From Methylorubrum populi (GTDB taxonomy: Bacteria; Pseudomonadota; Alphaproteobacteria; Rhizobiales; Beijerinckiaceae): a stretch of DNA of 64,000 nt. A model generated the notes under the pieces. The model saw only the letters and a program-made list of their open reading frames with translations, was not told the origin of the DNA and did no database searches. The stretch spans positions 25,354-89,353 of the forward strand of contig DYYG01000026.1 of NCBI GenBank assembly GCA_020741775.1, read 5' to 3'. The translations under genes and the position numbers were made by a program. Shown one piece after another: positions 26,636 through 38,012 of the stretch (position 1 is the stretch's first letter; each line of letters starts with the position of its first letter).

Positions 26636-26653
26636 TTACGAAAAATTCGAAAA
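26636..26653. promoter_or_regulatory. Candidate LysR operator between the regulator and puuD
   Basis: TTACGAAAAATTCGAAAA contains two CGAAAA direct repeats (26639-26644 and 26648-26653) nine bases apart, in the AT-rich middle of the 118-nt divergent region. Its position suits a regulator site; the sequence alone does not prove it. Confidence 0.35.
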
Positions 26654-26727
26654 CTGACAAGGAAATCGATGGGCATACAGCGCCGCGCGCTCCGGTAGGA
26701 TGCTCGCTCGAACCGGGAGGACAGGCC

Positions 26728-27990
26728 GTGGAAAGCTTCGTTTGGGAGTGGGGAAGCCTGCTGCTGCGCTGGCTTCACATCGTGGCGGCGATGGCCTGGA
26801 TCGGCTCGTCGTTCTTCTTCATGCATCTCGACGCCTCGCTGAAGCGGACGCCCGAGATCCCGGCCGGCGAGGGTGCGGCGGCCTGGCAGGTGCATGGCGG
26901 CGGGTTCTACGAGATGCGCAAGTATTTCGTCGCACCGAGCCACCTCTCGCCGGATCTCACGTGGCACAAGTGGCAGGCTTACACGACCTGGCTCTCGGGC
27001 TTCGTGCTGCTGGCCTGGATCTACTACGCGCAGTCGCGGCTTTACCTTGTCGATCCGGCGGTGATGGACCTGTCCGCCCCGGCGGCAACCGCTTTGGGTG
27101 TCGGCGCCCTGGCGCTCGGCTGGCTGATCTATGACGGCATCTGCCGCTCGCCGCTCGGAGAGAGCGAGATGGGGCTGGCCGCCCTGGGCCTCCTCGCCAT
27201 CACCGCCGCCGCCTACGGCTTCTCCCAGGTGTTCAGCGGCCGTGGTGCGCTGATCCATACCGGCGCCCTGATGGCGACCTGGATGGCCGGCAACGTCTTC
27301 CTCATCATCATCCCGAACCAGCGCAAGGTCGTGGCCGCGCTGATGAGGGGCGAGCGGCCGGATCCGGGCCTCGGCAAGCAGGCCAAGCAACGCTCGGCCC
27401 AGAACAACTATCTGACGCTGCCGGTCGTGCTCCTGATGATCTCGAACCATTACCCGATGCTGTTCGGGTCGAAGGCGACGATTCCGCTGATCGTCGCGCT
27501 GATCACCGCCTCCGGCGCGGTGATCCGCTTCTTCTACAACGTGCGCCATGCCGACCATGCCCGCTCGCCCTGGTGGGCCTGGGCCGTGGCCTCGGCGGGG
27601 CTGGCGGCCGCCTTCGTGCTCGCGACGGCCGGCAGCGCCGGGGGCCGCGCGGTGCTGGGCCTGCCGCCTCAGGCACAGGCGGCGCCGTCCGTCACCGTAG
27701 CCTCGGCCGACCATGCCCTGCCCGTGGCCGCCGCGACACCGCCGGATCACATCGTCGAACTCGTTGCCGGGCGCTGCGCCATGTGCCACGCCGCCGAGCC
27801 GATCTGGGACGGGATCGGCGTGGCGCCGAAGGGCGTCCTGCTCGATACCGGCGAGGCCATCGGCCGGCAGGCCGAGGCGATCCGCCGACAGGCCGTGCTG
27901 ACCCACAACATGCCGCCCAACAACGTCACCGAGATGACCGACGAGGAGCGCGGCGTGCTCGCCTCCTGGCTGAAGGAGACGACGCGATGA
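26728..27990 (+). CDS. puuD: Membrane urate hydroxylase PuuD with C-terminal cytochrome c domain
   Basis: From a GTG at 26728 with GGGAGG 7 nt upstream the product has 420 residues. It has about eight transmembrane helices with conserved His residues (LRWLHIVAAMAWIG, HKWQAYTTWLSG, IHTGALMATWMAGNVF, SNHYPMLFG), then a cytochrome c domain with CAMCH at 350-354 and a probable axial Met395 (THNMPPNN). PuuD oxidises urate to 5-hydroxyisourate and passes electrons to cytochrome c and the respiratory chain instead of making H2O2 as soluble uricase does. It is the first gene of the plus-strand operon; its stop overlaps the next start (ATGA). Confidence 0.95.
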   Translation: MESFVWEWGSLLLRWLHIVAAMAWIGSSFFFMHLDASLKRTPEIPAGEGAAAWQVHGGGFYEMRKYFVAPSHLSPDLTWHKWQAYTTWLSGFVLLAWIYYAQSRLYLVDPAVMDLSAPAATALGVGALALGWLIYDGICRSPLGESEMGLAALGLLAITAAAYGFSQVFSGRGALIHTGALMATWMAGNVFLIIIPNQRKVVAALMRGERPDPGLGKQAKQRSAQNNYLTLPVVLLMISNHYPMLFGSKATIPLIVALITASGAVIRFFYNVRHADHARSPWWAWAVASAGLAAAFVLATAGSAGGRAVLGLPPQAQAAPSVTVASADHALPVAAATPPDHIVELVAGRCAMCHAAEPIWDGIGVAPKGVLLDTGEAIGRQAEAIRRQAVLTHNMPPNNVTEMTDEERGVLASWLKETTR

Positions 27991-29348
27991 CATCCCTGCT
28001 CCTCAGGAACGCCGACGTCCTCGTGACGATGGATACGGAGCGCCGCGAGATCCGTGGCGGCGGCGTCTACATCGAGGACAACCGGATCGTGGCCGTCGGC
28101 CCCTCGGACGGCCTGCCGGACACGGCCGATGAGGTCATCGACATGACCGGGCACGTGGTGCTGCCCGGCCTCGTCAACACGCATCACCACATGTACCAGA
28201 CCCTGACCCGCGCCGTGCCGGCGGCGCAGGATTCGGAACTGTTCGGCTGGCTGAAGGCGCTCTACCCGATCTGGGCCCGCCTGACGCCCGAGATGGTCCG
28301 CGTCTCGACGCAGACGGCGATGGCCGAGTTGATCCTGTCGGGCTGCACCACGTCGAGCGACCACCTCTACATCTACCCGAACGGCTGCCGCCTGGACGAT
28401 TCGATCGAGGCCGCCGAGGCCATCGGCATGCGCTTCCACGCCGCGCGCGGCGCCATGAGTGTCGGCGAGAGCAAGGGCGGCTTGCCGCCGGATGCCGTGG
28501 TCGAGGACGAGGCGGCGATCCTGGCCGATACCCGCCGGCTGATCGAGAGCTGGCACGATCCCGCCCGCTTCGCCATGCGGCGGATCGTGGTCGCGCCCTG
28601 CTCGCCCTTCTCCGTCAGCCGCGAGCTGATGCGGGATTCCGCCGAACTCGCCCGCGCCTACGGCGTCGGCCTGCACACCCATCTGGCCGAGACCGAGAAC
28701 GACGTCGCCTATAGCCGCGAGCAGTTCGGGATGACGCCGGCCGAGTACGCGGCCGAACTCGGCTGGGTCGGGCGCGACGTCTGGCACGCGCACTGCGTGA
28801 AGCTCGACGAGGCCGGAATCCGCCTGTTCGGCCGCACCCGCACCGGGGTGGCCCATTGCCCGTGCTCGAACATGCGCCTCGCCTCGGGGATCGCGCCGGT
28901 CGGCCGGATGCGCTGCGAGGGGGTAAGCGTCGGGCTGGGCGTCGACGGCTCCGCCTCGAATGACGGCTCTCACATGCTGGGCGAGGCGCGCCAGGCCCTG
29001 CTGCTGGCGCGGGTCGGCTTCGGCCCGGCGGCGATGACCGGCCGCGACGCCCTGGAGATCGCAACCCGCGGCGGTGCGGACGTGCTCAACCGCGACGATA
29101 TCGGCGCGCTGGCCCCCGGCATGGCCGCCGATGTCGTCGCCTTCGACATGCGCGGACTGGAGACCGCCGGCGCCTTGCACGATCCCGTCGCCGCGCTGGT
29201 CTTCTGCGCGCCGCAGCGGGTGGCCTGGAGCATCATCAACGGCCGCGTCGTCGTGCGCGAGGGGCGTCTCACTACCCTCGACACGCGCGCCCTCGCGGCC
29301 CGGCACAACGCTCTCGCCGCCGCCCTCGTGCGCGACGAGGCGCGATAG
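27987..29348 (+). CDS. 8-oxoguanine deaminase
   Basis: The 453-residue amidohydrolase has the metal-binding HxH at His66/His68 in LPGLVNTHHHMYQTLTRA, HLAETENDV (third metal ligand region), HAHCVKL and the final Asp in LGVDGSASNDG. The NTHHHMYQT start and VDGSASNDGSHML strand match the 8-oxoguanine deaminase group (Pseudomonas PA0142-like) better than guanine deaminase or SsnA. 8-oxoguanine deamination gives urate directly, which PuuD, encoded in the overlapping upstream gene (ATGA at 27987), then oxidises. This lets the operon take oxidised bases into the pathway. Other hydroxylated or methylated purines are possible substrates. Confidence 0.85.
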   Translation: MTSLLLRNADVLVTMDTERREIRGGGVYIEDNRIVAVGPSDGLPDTADEVIDMTGHVVLPGLVNTHHHMYQTLTRAVPAAQDSELFGWLKALYPIWARLTPEMVRVSTQTAMAELILSGCTTSSDHLYIYPNGCRLDDSIEAAEAIGMRFHAARGAMSVGESKGGLPPDAVVEDEAAILADTRRLIESWHDPARFAMRRIVVAPCSPFSVSRELMRDSAELARAYGVGLHTHLAETENDVAYSREQFGMTPAEYAAELGWVGRDVWHAHCVKLDEAGIRLFGRTRTGVAHCPCSNMRLASGIAPVGRMRCEGVSVGLGVDGSASNDGSHMLGEARQALLLARVGFGPAAMTGRDALEIATRGGADVLNRDDIGALAPGMAADVVAFDMRGLETAGALHDPVAALVFCAPQRVAWSIINGRVVVREGRLTTLDTRALAARHNALAAALVRDEAR

Positions 29349-29378
29349 CCCCCCTCCCGACGATGCCGGAGCCGACCG

Positions 29379-30218
29379 ATGCCCTCCTCCCCCTACAATC
29401 CGCCCTGCGGCGGCCTGCCGCCCCAGACCGCGCTGATGACCGGCCGGGCCGTGTTCACGGAAGCCTACGCCGTCATTCCCCGGGGCGTGATGAGCGACAT
29501 CGTCACCAGCGTCCTGCCGTTCTGGGAGGGGACGCGGGCCTGGATGCTGGCGCGGCCGCTCTCGGGCTTCGCCGAAACCTTCGCGCAGTCTCTGGTGGAG
29601 GTGGCGCCCGGCGGAGGCAGTGAGCGGCCGGAGCCGGAAGCGGGGGCCGAGGGCGTGCTGTTCGTGGTCGGCGGCACCCTCCGCCTCGTCCTCGACGGGC
29701 GGGCTCACGCTCTGCGCCCCGGCAGCTACGCCTACCTGCCGCCCGGAGCGGGCTGGAGCCTGCGCAACGACGGGACCGAGCCCGCCCGCTTCCACTGGAT
29801 CCGCAAGGCCTACCAGCGCGTGCCGGGAATCGAACTTCCGCCGGCCCTCGTCACCCACGAATCCGAGATCACCCCGGCCGCGATGCCGGGCACGGACGGA
29901 GCCTGGGCCACCACCCGCTTCGTCTCGCCCGAGGACGTGCGGCACGACATGCACGTCAACATCGTCACGTTCCGGCCCGGCGCCTCGATCCCGTTCGAGG
30001 AAACGCATGTGATGGAGCACGGCCTGTTCGTGCTGGAAGGCAAGGCGGTCTACCGGCTGAACCGCGACTGGGTCGAAGTCGAGGCCGGCGATTTCCTATG
30101 GCTGCGCGCCTTTTGCCCGCAGGCCTGCTACGCGGGCGGCCCCGGCCCGTTCCGCTACCTGCTCTACAAGGATGTGAACCGGCACGCCGCGCTGACGCCG
30201 TTCAAGGCATGGCCATGA
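29379..30218 (+). CDS. allE: (S)-ureidoglycine aminohydrolase (bicupin)
   Basis: The 279-residue protein has two cupin domains. The C-terminal cupin keeps the metal ligands of the family: Glu208, His210 and His214 in FEETHVMEHG and Gln248 in CPQACYAGG, the same spacing as in E. coli YlbA/AllE. It hydrolyses ureidoglycine to ureidoglycolate and ammonia. An N-terminal ALMTGRAVFTEAYAVIPRGVMSD segment, a family signature, is split by ordinary residues. It lies 30 nt after the deaminase gene and its stop overlaps the allA start, so the two last nitrogen-releasing steps are coupled. Confidence 0.93.
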   Translation: MPSSPYNPPCGGLPPQTALMTGRAVFTEAYAVIPRGVMSDIVTSVLPFWEGTRAWMLARPLSGFAETFAQSLVEVAPGGGSERPEPEAGAEGVLFVVGGTLRLVLDGRAHALRPGSYAYLPPGAGWSLRNDGTEPARFHWIRKAYQRVPGIELPPALVTHESEITPAAMPGTDGAWATTRFVSPEDVRHDMHVNIVTFRPGASIPFEETHVMEHGLFVLEGKAVYRLNRDWVEVEAGDFLWLRAFCPQACYAGGPGPFRYLLYKDVNRHAALTPFKAWP

Positions 30219-30712
30219 GCCGCCGCCGGATCACCGTCGCGCCGCTGACGCCCGAGGCCTTCGCGCCCTTCGGCACGGTCATCGACAGGGCGGCGGTCGC
30301 GCCGCGACCGATGAACGGCGGCATGGCGCGCCGCTTTCACGACCTCGCGGAGGTGGCGGTCGCGGGCGAAGGCGGGCGAGTCGTGATCGGTGCCGTCGAG
30401 GCCGATCCCTACAGGCTGCCGCTCTCCCTGAGCCTCGTCGAGCGCCATCCGCTCGGCGCCCAGGCCTTCATCCCCCTGGACGCCGCGCCGTTCCTCGTCG
30501 TGGTCTGCCCGGACGAGGATGGGATACCGGGCCGGCCGCAAGCCTTCCTGACCGCGCCGGGCCAGGGCGTCTGCTACGCGATCGGCACGTGGCACGCCGT
30601 CCTCACGCCCCTCGACCGGCCCCAGAACTTTTGGGTGATCGACCGGGGTGGTCCCGGTGTAAACCTGGAAGAACATACGTTCGGCGAAGCCTGGACGATC
30701 GATCGCGGATGA
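30215..30712 (+). CDS. allA: Ureidoglycolate lyase
   Basis: The 165-residue cupin-fold protein contains the AllA features APFGTVID, SLVERHPLGAQAFIPLD, TAPGQGVCYAIGTWHAVLTPL and FWVIDRGG. It splits ureidoglycolate to glyoxylate and urea, so its product is the substrate of the glyoxylate carboligase encoded on the other arm. The ATG at 30215 overlaps the allE stop as ATGA and has AAGG 7 nt upstream; an ATG six bases earlier is an alternative. The protein has normal family length. Confidence 0.94.
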   Translation: MSRRRITVAPLTPEAFAPFGTVIDRAAVAPRPMNGGMARRFHDLAEVAVAGEGGRVVIGAVEADPYRLPLSLSLVERHPLGAQAFIPLDAAPFLVVVCPDEDGIPGRPQAFLTAPGQGVCYAIGTWHAVLTPLDRPQNFWVIDRGGPGVNLEEHTFGEAWTIDRG

Positions 30713-30779
30713 GGCGTGCCGCGCTTCCCTCCGGGGCCGTCCGGCGGCAACTGGACGAAGTCTTGCAAGCGGCCGCTTC

Positions 30780-31591
30780 ATGGATCTCGACACGATCACC
30801 GCCGTTCTGAGACCGCGCAGCCTGGACGATCTGCCCGCTTGGCGCGCGGGCGATGCCTGGCTCGCGGGTGGCACCTGGCTGTTCTCCGAGCCGCAGCCCG
30901 CCCTCACCCGGTTGATCGATCTCTCCGCCCTCGGCTGGCCGGCGGCCGAGCTGTCGGAGGCGGCCCTGCGCCTGTCTGCGACGGGGACCATCGCCGAGCT
31001 CGACCGGCTCGCCCTGCCGCGGGATTGGATCGCCGCGCCGCTCATCGGCCAATGCTGCCGGGCGCTCCTCGGCTCGTTCAAGATCTGGAACCGGGCCAGC
31101 GTCGGCGGCAACCTCTGCTTGGCCCTGCCGGCCGGCCCGATGATCGCGTTGACGGCGGCGCTCGATGGCCTGTGCCTGCTGCGCCGGCCCGATGGCGGCG
31201 AGCGGCGCCTGCCCGTCACCGACTTCGTTCTCGGACCGCAGCGGACGGCGCTCTGCCCCGGTGAGATCCTGCTCGGCATCGATCTGCCGGCGGCGGCCCT
31301 GCGGCGGCGCACGGCCTTCCGCCGCATCGCCCTCTCTCCCGAGGGCCGCTCGGGCGCGCTGGTGATCGGAACGCGTGATCGCGCCGGCGGCTTCGTCCTC
31401 ACCGTCACCGCCGCGACGCCCCGCCCGGTCTCGCTGTCCTTCGCCGATCTGCCGATGGCCGGCTCACTCCGGGAGGCGATGGCGGAGGCAATCCCCGAGA
31501 GCGATTGGTACGATGACGTTCACGGTGCACCGGATTGGCGCCGGCACGTCACCGGGCTGCTCGCCGAGGAGATCCGGGAGGAGCTCGCCCG

Positions 31592-31595
<4 letters not shown>
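30780..31595 (+). CDS. FAD-binding subunit of a molybdenum hydroxylase (YgfM-like)
   Basis: The 271-residue protein has the FAD_binding_5 layout: AGGTW at 29-33 near the pyrophosphate site and NRASVGGNLCLALPAGP with the conserved GGN, followed by the LRRP...DFVLGPQ region. It would take electrons from the FeS centres of its partner and pass them to NAD or another acceptor in the cytoplasm. No signal peptide is present. It starts 67 nt after allA and overlaps the next gene by 4 nt (ATGA at 31592). Its size and pairing with a fused FeS-Mo partner are like the E. coli YgfM-XdhD pair. Confidence 0.88.
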
Positions 31596-34347
<2,752 letters not shown>

Positions 34348-34351
<4 letters not shown>

Positions 34352-35691
34352 CGCGGCCGGCACGGGTGCAGGCGATCCGTGGTCAGGCGGCGAGCCTGAC
34401 CGGCAACCCCTTCCTGGCGGAGGGCTGCCTTTGGCACGCGGCCGATGCGCTGATCCTGATCGAGGACGGGCGCATCGCCGCCGTCGGCGATTATACCAGC
34501 TTGGCACACAGGATTCCGCCTGGGGTCGAGGTCGTCACCTACGACAACGCGCTGATCCTGCCCGGCCTGATCGACACCCATGTTCACTACCCGCAATTGC
34601 AGATGATCGCCTCCTATGGCGAGCAATTGCTGGCTTGGCTGGAGAAATACACCTTCCCCGCCGAATTGCAGTTCGCAGATCAGGGCCATGCCGAGCGGGT
34701 GGCCAAGCTGTTCTTCCGCGAGATCCTGGGGGCCGGCACCACCACGGCAGTGGTCTATTGCACGGTGCATCCCGGCTCGGTCGATGCGTTCTTCTCCGAA
34801 TCGGCGCGCTTCAACACCCGGATGATCGCCGGCAAGGTGCTGATGGACCGCAACGCCCCGGCCGCCCTGCTCGACACGGCCCAGCGCGGCTACGACGAGA
34901 GCACGGCGCTGATCGCCCGCTGGCACGGGCGCGGACGCCAGCATTACTGCGTCACCCCGCGCTTCGCCCCGTCTTGCACGCAGGCACAGCTCGATGCCGC
35001 CGGCACCCTGTTGCGGGAGCATGACGCCCTCTTCCTCCAGACCCATCTGTGCGAGACCACCGAAGAAATCGCCTGGGTGCGCGAACTCTTCCCGGATCGC
35101 GCGAGCTACCTCGACGTCTATGCGCGATCCGGTCTGGTCGGCCCGCGCACGGTGCTCGGCCACGCGATCCACATGTCGGAGGAGGATTTCTGCACCTGCC
35201 ATGCCAGCGGGGCGGCGATCGCCCATTGCCCGACCTCGAACGGGTTCCTCGGCAGCGGCCTGTTCCGGCTGTTCAACGCCCTCGATCCACGACGGCCGGT
35301 GCGAGTCGGGCTCGGCACCGATGTCGGCGCCGGCACGACCCTGTCGCTGCTCAAGACGCTCGGCGATGCCTATAAGGTCGCGGCCCTGCGTGGCACCAAG
35401 CTGGACGCGGTGAAGGCCTTCTGGCTCGCGACTTTGGGCGGGGCTGAGGCCCTGCGGCTCGACGACCGGATCGGGCGGATCGCGCCGGGCCATGACGCCG
35501 ATCTCTGCGTCCTCGACCTCGCGGCGACGCCGCTGCTCGGCTTCCGCACCGCCACCTGCGGCAGCATCGAGGAATTGCTGTTCGTGCTGATGATCCTCGG
35601 CGATCACCGCACCGTCCGCGCCACCTGGGTCGCGGGCGAGCCGGTCTACGACAACCGGCGCGCGGGCGACCCGCTGCGTTATCCGGCTTAG
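34348..35691 (+). CDS. guaD: Guanine deaminase
   Basis: The 447-residue amidohydrolase has the guanine deaminase signature PGLIDTHVHYPQLQMIASYGEQLLAWL, given here as the HVH metal site at 78-80 and the following YPQ. It also has THLCETTEEI, LGHAIHMSEED, HCPTSN and GLGTDVGAG with the last metal Asp. It converts guanine to xanthine and feeds the upstream hydroxylase pair. Its ATG overlaps the stop of the XdhD-like gene by 4 nt. The stop abuts an intergenic repeat, marking the end of the purine operon. Confidence 0.95.
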
Positions 35692-35793
35692 AGCATTTTC
35701 CGAGATCCGTGGATCACGGAAAATGCTCCATCTGCTTGATCGTGCCGCATTTTCTCACGCGGAACCGGCAACCACTTCCGCGAAAAATGCCCT
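35691..35793. repeat. Double inverted-repeat intergenic element after guaD
   Basis: Two stem-loops lie back to back. GAGCATTTTCCG (35691-35702) pairs perfectly with CGGAAAATGCTC (35717-35728). GCATTTT...CGCGGAA (35747-35753, 35758-35764) pairs with TTCCGCG...AAAATGC (35776-35782, 35784-35790). The GCATTTTCCG-type core recalls a dispersed repeat of Rhizobiales genomes (memory, not checked). It touches the guaD stop on one side and the stop of the small secreted protein on the other, so it may act as a two-way terminator. Confidence 0.7.
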
Positions 35794-36034
35794 AGCGCGG
35801 GCGCTCGGTGCGGGGGGCGTGGGATTCGGTGATGTGGAAACCCTCCACGGAGACGGTGCCGGAGCGGCGGTCGTCGTCGGTGTAGCGCTCCACATTGCGC
35901 GGGCCGGCAAGCCCGGTGAGGCCGCCCGGCGCGGTGACGGCGGGGATGCCGGCCGGCGCGTTGTAGCTCTGGGCCGAAGCGGCGCTGGAGAGGGCGAGGG
36001 CGAGCATCATGCCCGCGGCAATGCGAGACGTCAT
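35792..36034 (-). CDS. Small secreted protein, 80 residues
   Basis: A clear signal peptide (MTSRIAAGMMLALALSSAASAQ) is followed by about 58 mature residues, rich in Gly, Pro and charged residues, with SVEGFHITESHAPRTERPR at the end. No family is recognised. The ATG at 36032-36034 has GGAG upstream. The stop codon sits at the edge of the intergenic repeat. It is convergent with guaD and not part of the purine pathway. Confidence 0.62.
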   Translation of the reverse strand: MTSRIAAGMMLALALSSAASAQSYNAPAGIPAVTAPGGLTGLAGPRNVERYTDDDRRSGTVSVEGFHITESHAPRTERPR

Positions 36035-36639
36035 GACATCGATCTCCGAAAGCCAATCTCTAAGACTGGCGTCGTGGTCGAACCGGGCGACGCCGCCTGG
36101 ATGACAAACTGAGTATCGGCCCCTCGCAAAACAACAGGTGCCGTTCGGCGCAGAAGCGCGAGAAGCGAACCGACACGGATACGCCTCGGAGCCGCATCAT
36201 TTCTGAAAACTGAAAATTGGCCTGCTGAACAAAGATGAGCGCGTCTTTTATGTGTTCTTCGTCATCGACGAAGGCTTGGCGCGAGGCTTTCACGGCGGGT
36301 GCCTCTGCGCACCCATCGACTCGGTCGTCAGCGCCGCTTCCCATTGTTGGAGCGACGCCTCTCACGAGGATCATCGCAGGAGCGAGGACGAAGAGGCGGG
36401 CGCAGAGGATGCCGCCACCGCGAAACCCTTCTGACCCTCGTCCAGTCTGGCGATCTCGGCGGTGATGGCGATGGCTGACCCGGCCCGCTCATTGGACCCG
36501 ACCTAAGCGCCATGCGACTTAATGGATAAGTCTGCCGTTCCTCAAACTCCGATCACGCGGAGATCAAATTAGGCTCCGGAAGAAGGATTAACTAGAACAA
36601 TATATTTAAATGTAATCAAAAATCATCGAGTAGAAAGAC
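36035..36639. other. Gene-poor stretch, 605 nt, AT-rich toward its right end
   Basis: No convincing gene is seen; the open frames here have irregular composition and no ribosome sites. Bases 36520-36640 are markedly AT-rich (runs such as atatatttaaatg) compared with the surrounding GC-rich DNA. They lie directly downstream of the AraC gene. This may mark the border of an acquired segment that carries the BVMO unit. Confidence 0.5.
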
Positions 36640-37527
36640 TCATCCCAGGGCATTTTTCCTATATGAAGCCGGGGTTATCTGAAGGCGTGTGCGGAAGATG
36701 TGCGTCATGTGGCTCTGGTCGGAGAAGCCGCAATTGGCCGCGATCACCTTGAGCGGCAGATTCGATTGTGCCAATTGTTGCTTGGCGCGCGCGATCCGTC
36801 TCTGCATCACGTAGGCATGCGGCGGGCACCCGAATTCACTGCGGAACTTGCGCGTGAAGTGAAACACGCTCAGCCGGACGACGCCGGCCAGTTCCGTTAA
36901 GGTGATCGGATTGTCGAGATTATCCTCGACATATTGTATAATCAGCCGCCTTTGCGAGAGAGACAGGCCGCCAGGCATCGCCGACGCCCGGAATTGCACT
37001 TCGGTATAGTGACGCAGGAGATGGATGCAGGCGCAGTGGCGGATGGATTCGATGTAGAGGGAACTGCCGATCCCGCGCTGGCGTGTCTCCTGCGCCAGGG
37101 CCATCACCATCCCCGCAAGCACAGGATCGTCCGCCCGCAGCACGTCGCGGAGGTTCACCGTGCAGATCTCGCGCTCGAACAGGTCTGAGGCCGTCGCCAT
37201 GAGGAGCGAGGGCGAGAGATAGAGATGCAGAACCTCCGTCGGCTCGGTCCAGCGCCAGTGCGAATGGATCTCGTGGCTCAGGAAGGAGATGCTGCCCGGC
37301 GCCACGAGGTCGTTGCGCCAATCGCCCTCGCAGCGGCGATGCATCGGCGTGGCCCCGTCCATGTAAACGACGATCAGCAGATCCTGGAGCGGCGGAATAG
37401 GCACGTCCGATGGCGCATAACGGTAGCCGCGGACGCGTATATTGTCCCAATTCCGTGTCGCACTGTCGACGGTCACCTCGCCGGGCACCCAAATGGGCAA
37501 TTCATCGGGTGTGATCAGCGCGCTCAT
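36640..37527 (-). CDS. AraC-family transcriptional regulator
   Basis: The 295-residue product ends with the two helix-turn-helix AraC domain: ITLTELAGVVRLSVFHFTRKFRSEFG, broken by normal spacing, and LKVIAANCGFSDQSHMTHIFR followed by TPASYR. The N-terminal part is a cupin-like sensor with PGSISFLSHEIHSHW. It is divergent from the Baeyer-Villiger monooxygenase gene, with a 485-nt control region between, so it probably activates that unit in response to a ketone or related compound (inference). The ATG at 37525-37527 fits the family start. Confidence 0.92.
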   Translation of the reverse strand: MSALITPDELPIWVPGEVTVDSATRNWDNIRVRGYRYAPSDVPIPPLQDLLIVVYMDGATPMHRRCEGDWRNDLVAPGSISFLSHEIHSHWRWTEPTEVLHLYLSPSLLMATASDLFEREICTVNLRDVLRADDPVLAGMVMALAQETRQRGIGSSLYIESIRHCACIHLLRHYTEVQFRASAMPGGLSLSQRRLIIQYVEDNLDNPITLTELAGVVRLSVFHFTRKFRSEFGCPPHAYVMQRRIARAKQQLAQSNLPLKVIAANCGFSDQSHMTHIFRTRLQITPASYRKNALG

Positions 37528-37635
37528 GGGATGCGCCTCGGAGCTCCAGAACTCGGCAGCGGCCCTTCGCTTCTTACAGCCGCCGCCCGGGGCGAAACCA
37601 CGAAGAGTATCACGCTTTTTGTTTCCGGGATCGAC

Positions 37636-37652
37636 CCTGACGTGACGTCAGG
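37636..37652. promoter_or_regulatory. 17-bp palindromic operator candidate
   Basis: CCTGACGTGACGTCAGG is a perfect inverted repeat of two 8-base arms around one central base. It is 109 nt upstream of the AraC start and about 360 nt upstream of the BVMO start. AraC proteins usually bind direct repeats, so this may be the site of another, dimeric regulator. Confidence 0.55.
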
Positions 37653-37656
37653 TCTT

Positions 37657-37668
37657 GCAATATATTGC
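37657..37668. promoter_or_regulatory. 12-bp perfect palindrome next to the 17-bp operator candidate
   Basis: GCAATATATTGC is fully self-complementary and starts 5 bp after the neighbouring palindrome, so the two lie about 18.5 bp centre to centre. Its AT-rich core could also be part of a -10 region. Confidence 0.45.
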
Positions 37669-38012
37669 TATTTATCTTGGTGCAAGCCGTCCTCGGTGGA
37701 GCGTGGCTGTCTCCACACGTTCCGGCGGAACCGGCGCTGTCCTTCCGGCTGGGGTTTGACGAACCGCCCGTCGCTCACCCCTGGCCTCATCGCCCGTCGC
37801 TCGGACGGCAGGGGCGGACAGCAAAATTAGACAACACGCCGTCGCCGCGCATCCAAGACCGCGCCCCTGCATCGGTGCCTTCATGGCGCTGCGGCCCCAG
37901 CGGCCAAGCTTACGCCTTGAGCGGTCCCGTTCCGGAGGGCCGGCCGCTCCGCCCCCCGGACCAAAGCACATCCAACCAAAATATCTCAGAAAATACGATA
38001 AGGGAGAAAACG

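Larger units (their letters stand above)
37528..38012. promoter_or_regulatory. 485-nt control region between AraC gene and BVMO gene
   Basis: The region holds two palindromes near its left end (see 37636-37652 and 37657-37668) and an AGGGAG ribosome site at 38001-38006 for the BVMO gene. A possible 70-residue secreted protein on the minus strand (start near 37884, signal-like CAATACCLILLSAPAVRA) has no ribosome site and is not called as a gene. Confidence 0.6.

Noticed and set aside
25942..30020. Long minus-strand frames opposite puuD, 8-oxoguanine deaminase and allE
   Set aside because: Histidine/arginine/glycine-rich antisense frames without motifs; the plus strand holds overlapping genes with intact active sites.
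36060..36465. Open frames on both strands in the gene-poor stretch after the small secreted protein
   Set aside because: Irregular composition, no ribosome sites and no recognisable motifs.
37672..37884. Possible small secreted protein on the minus strand in the AraC-BVMO region
   Set aside because: It has a signal-like stretch but no ribosome site, and it would occupy the BVMO promoter region.
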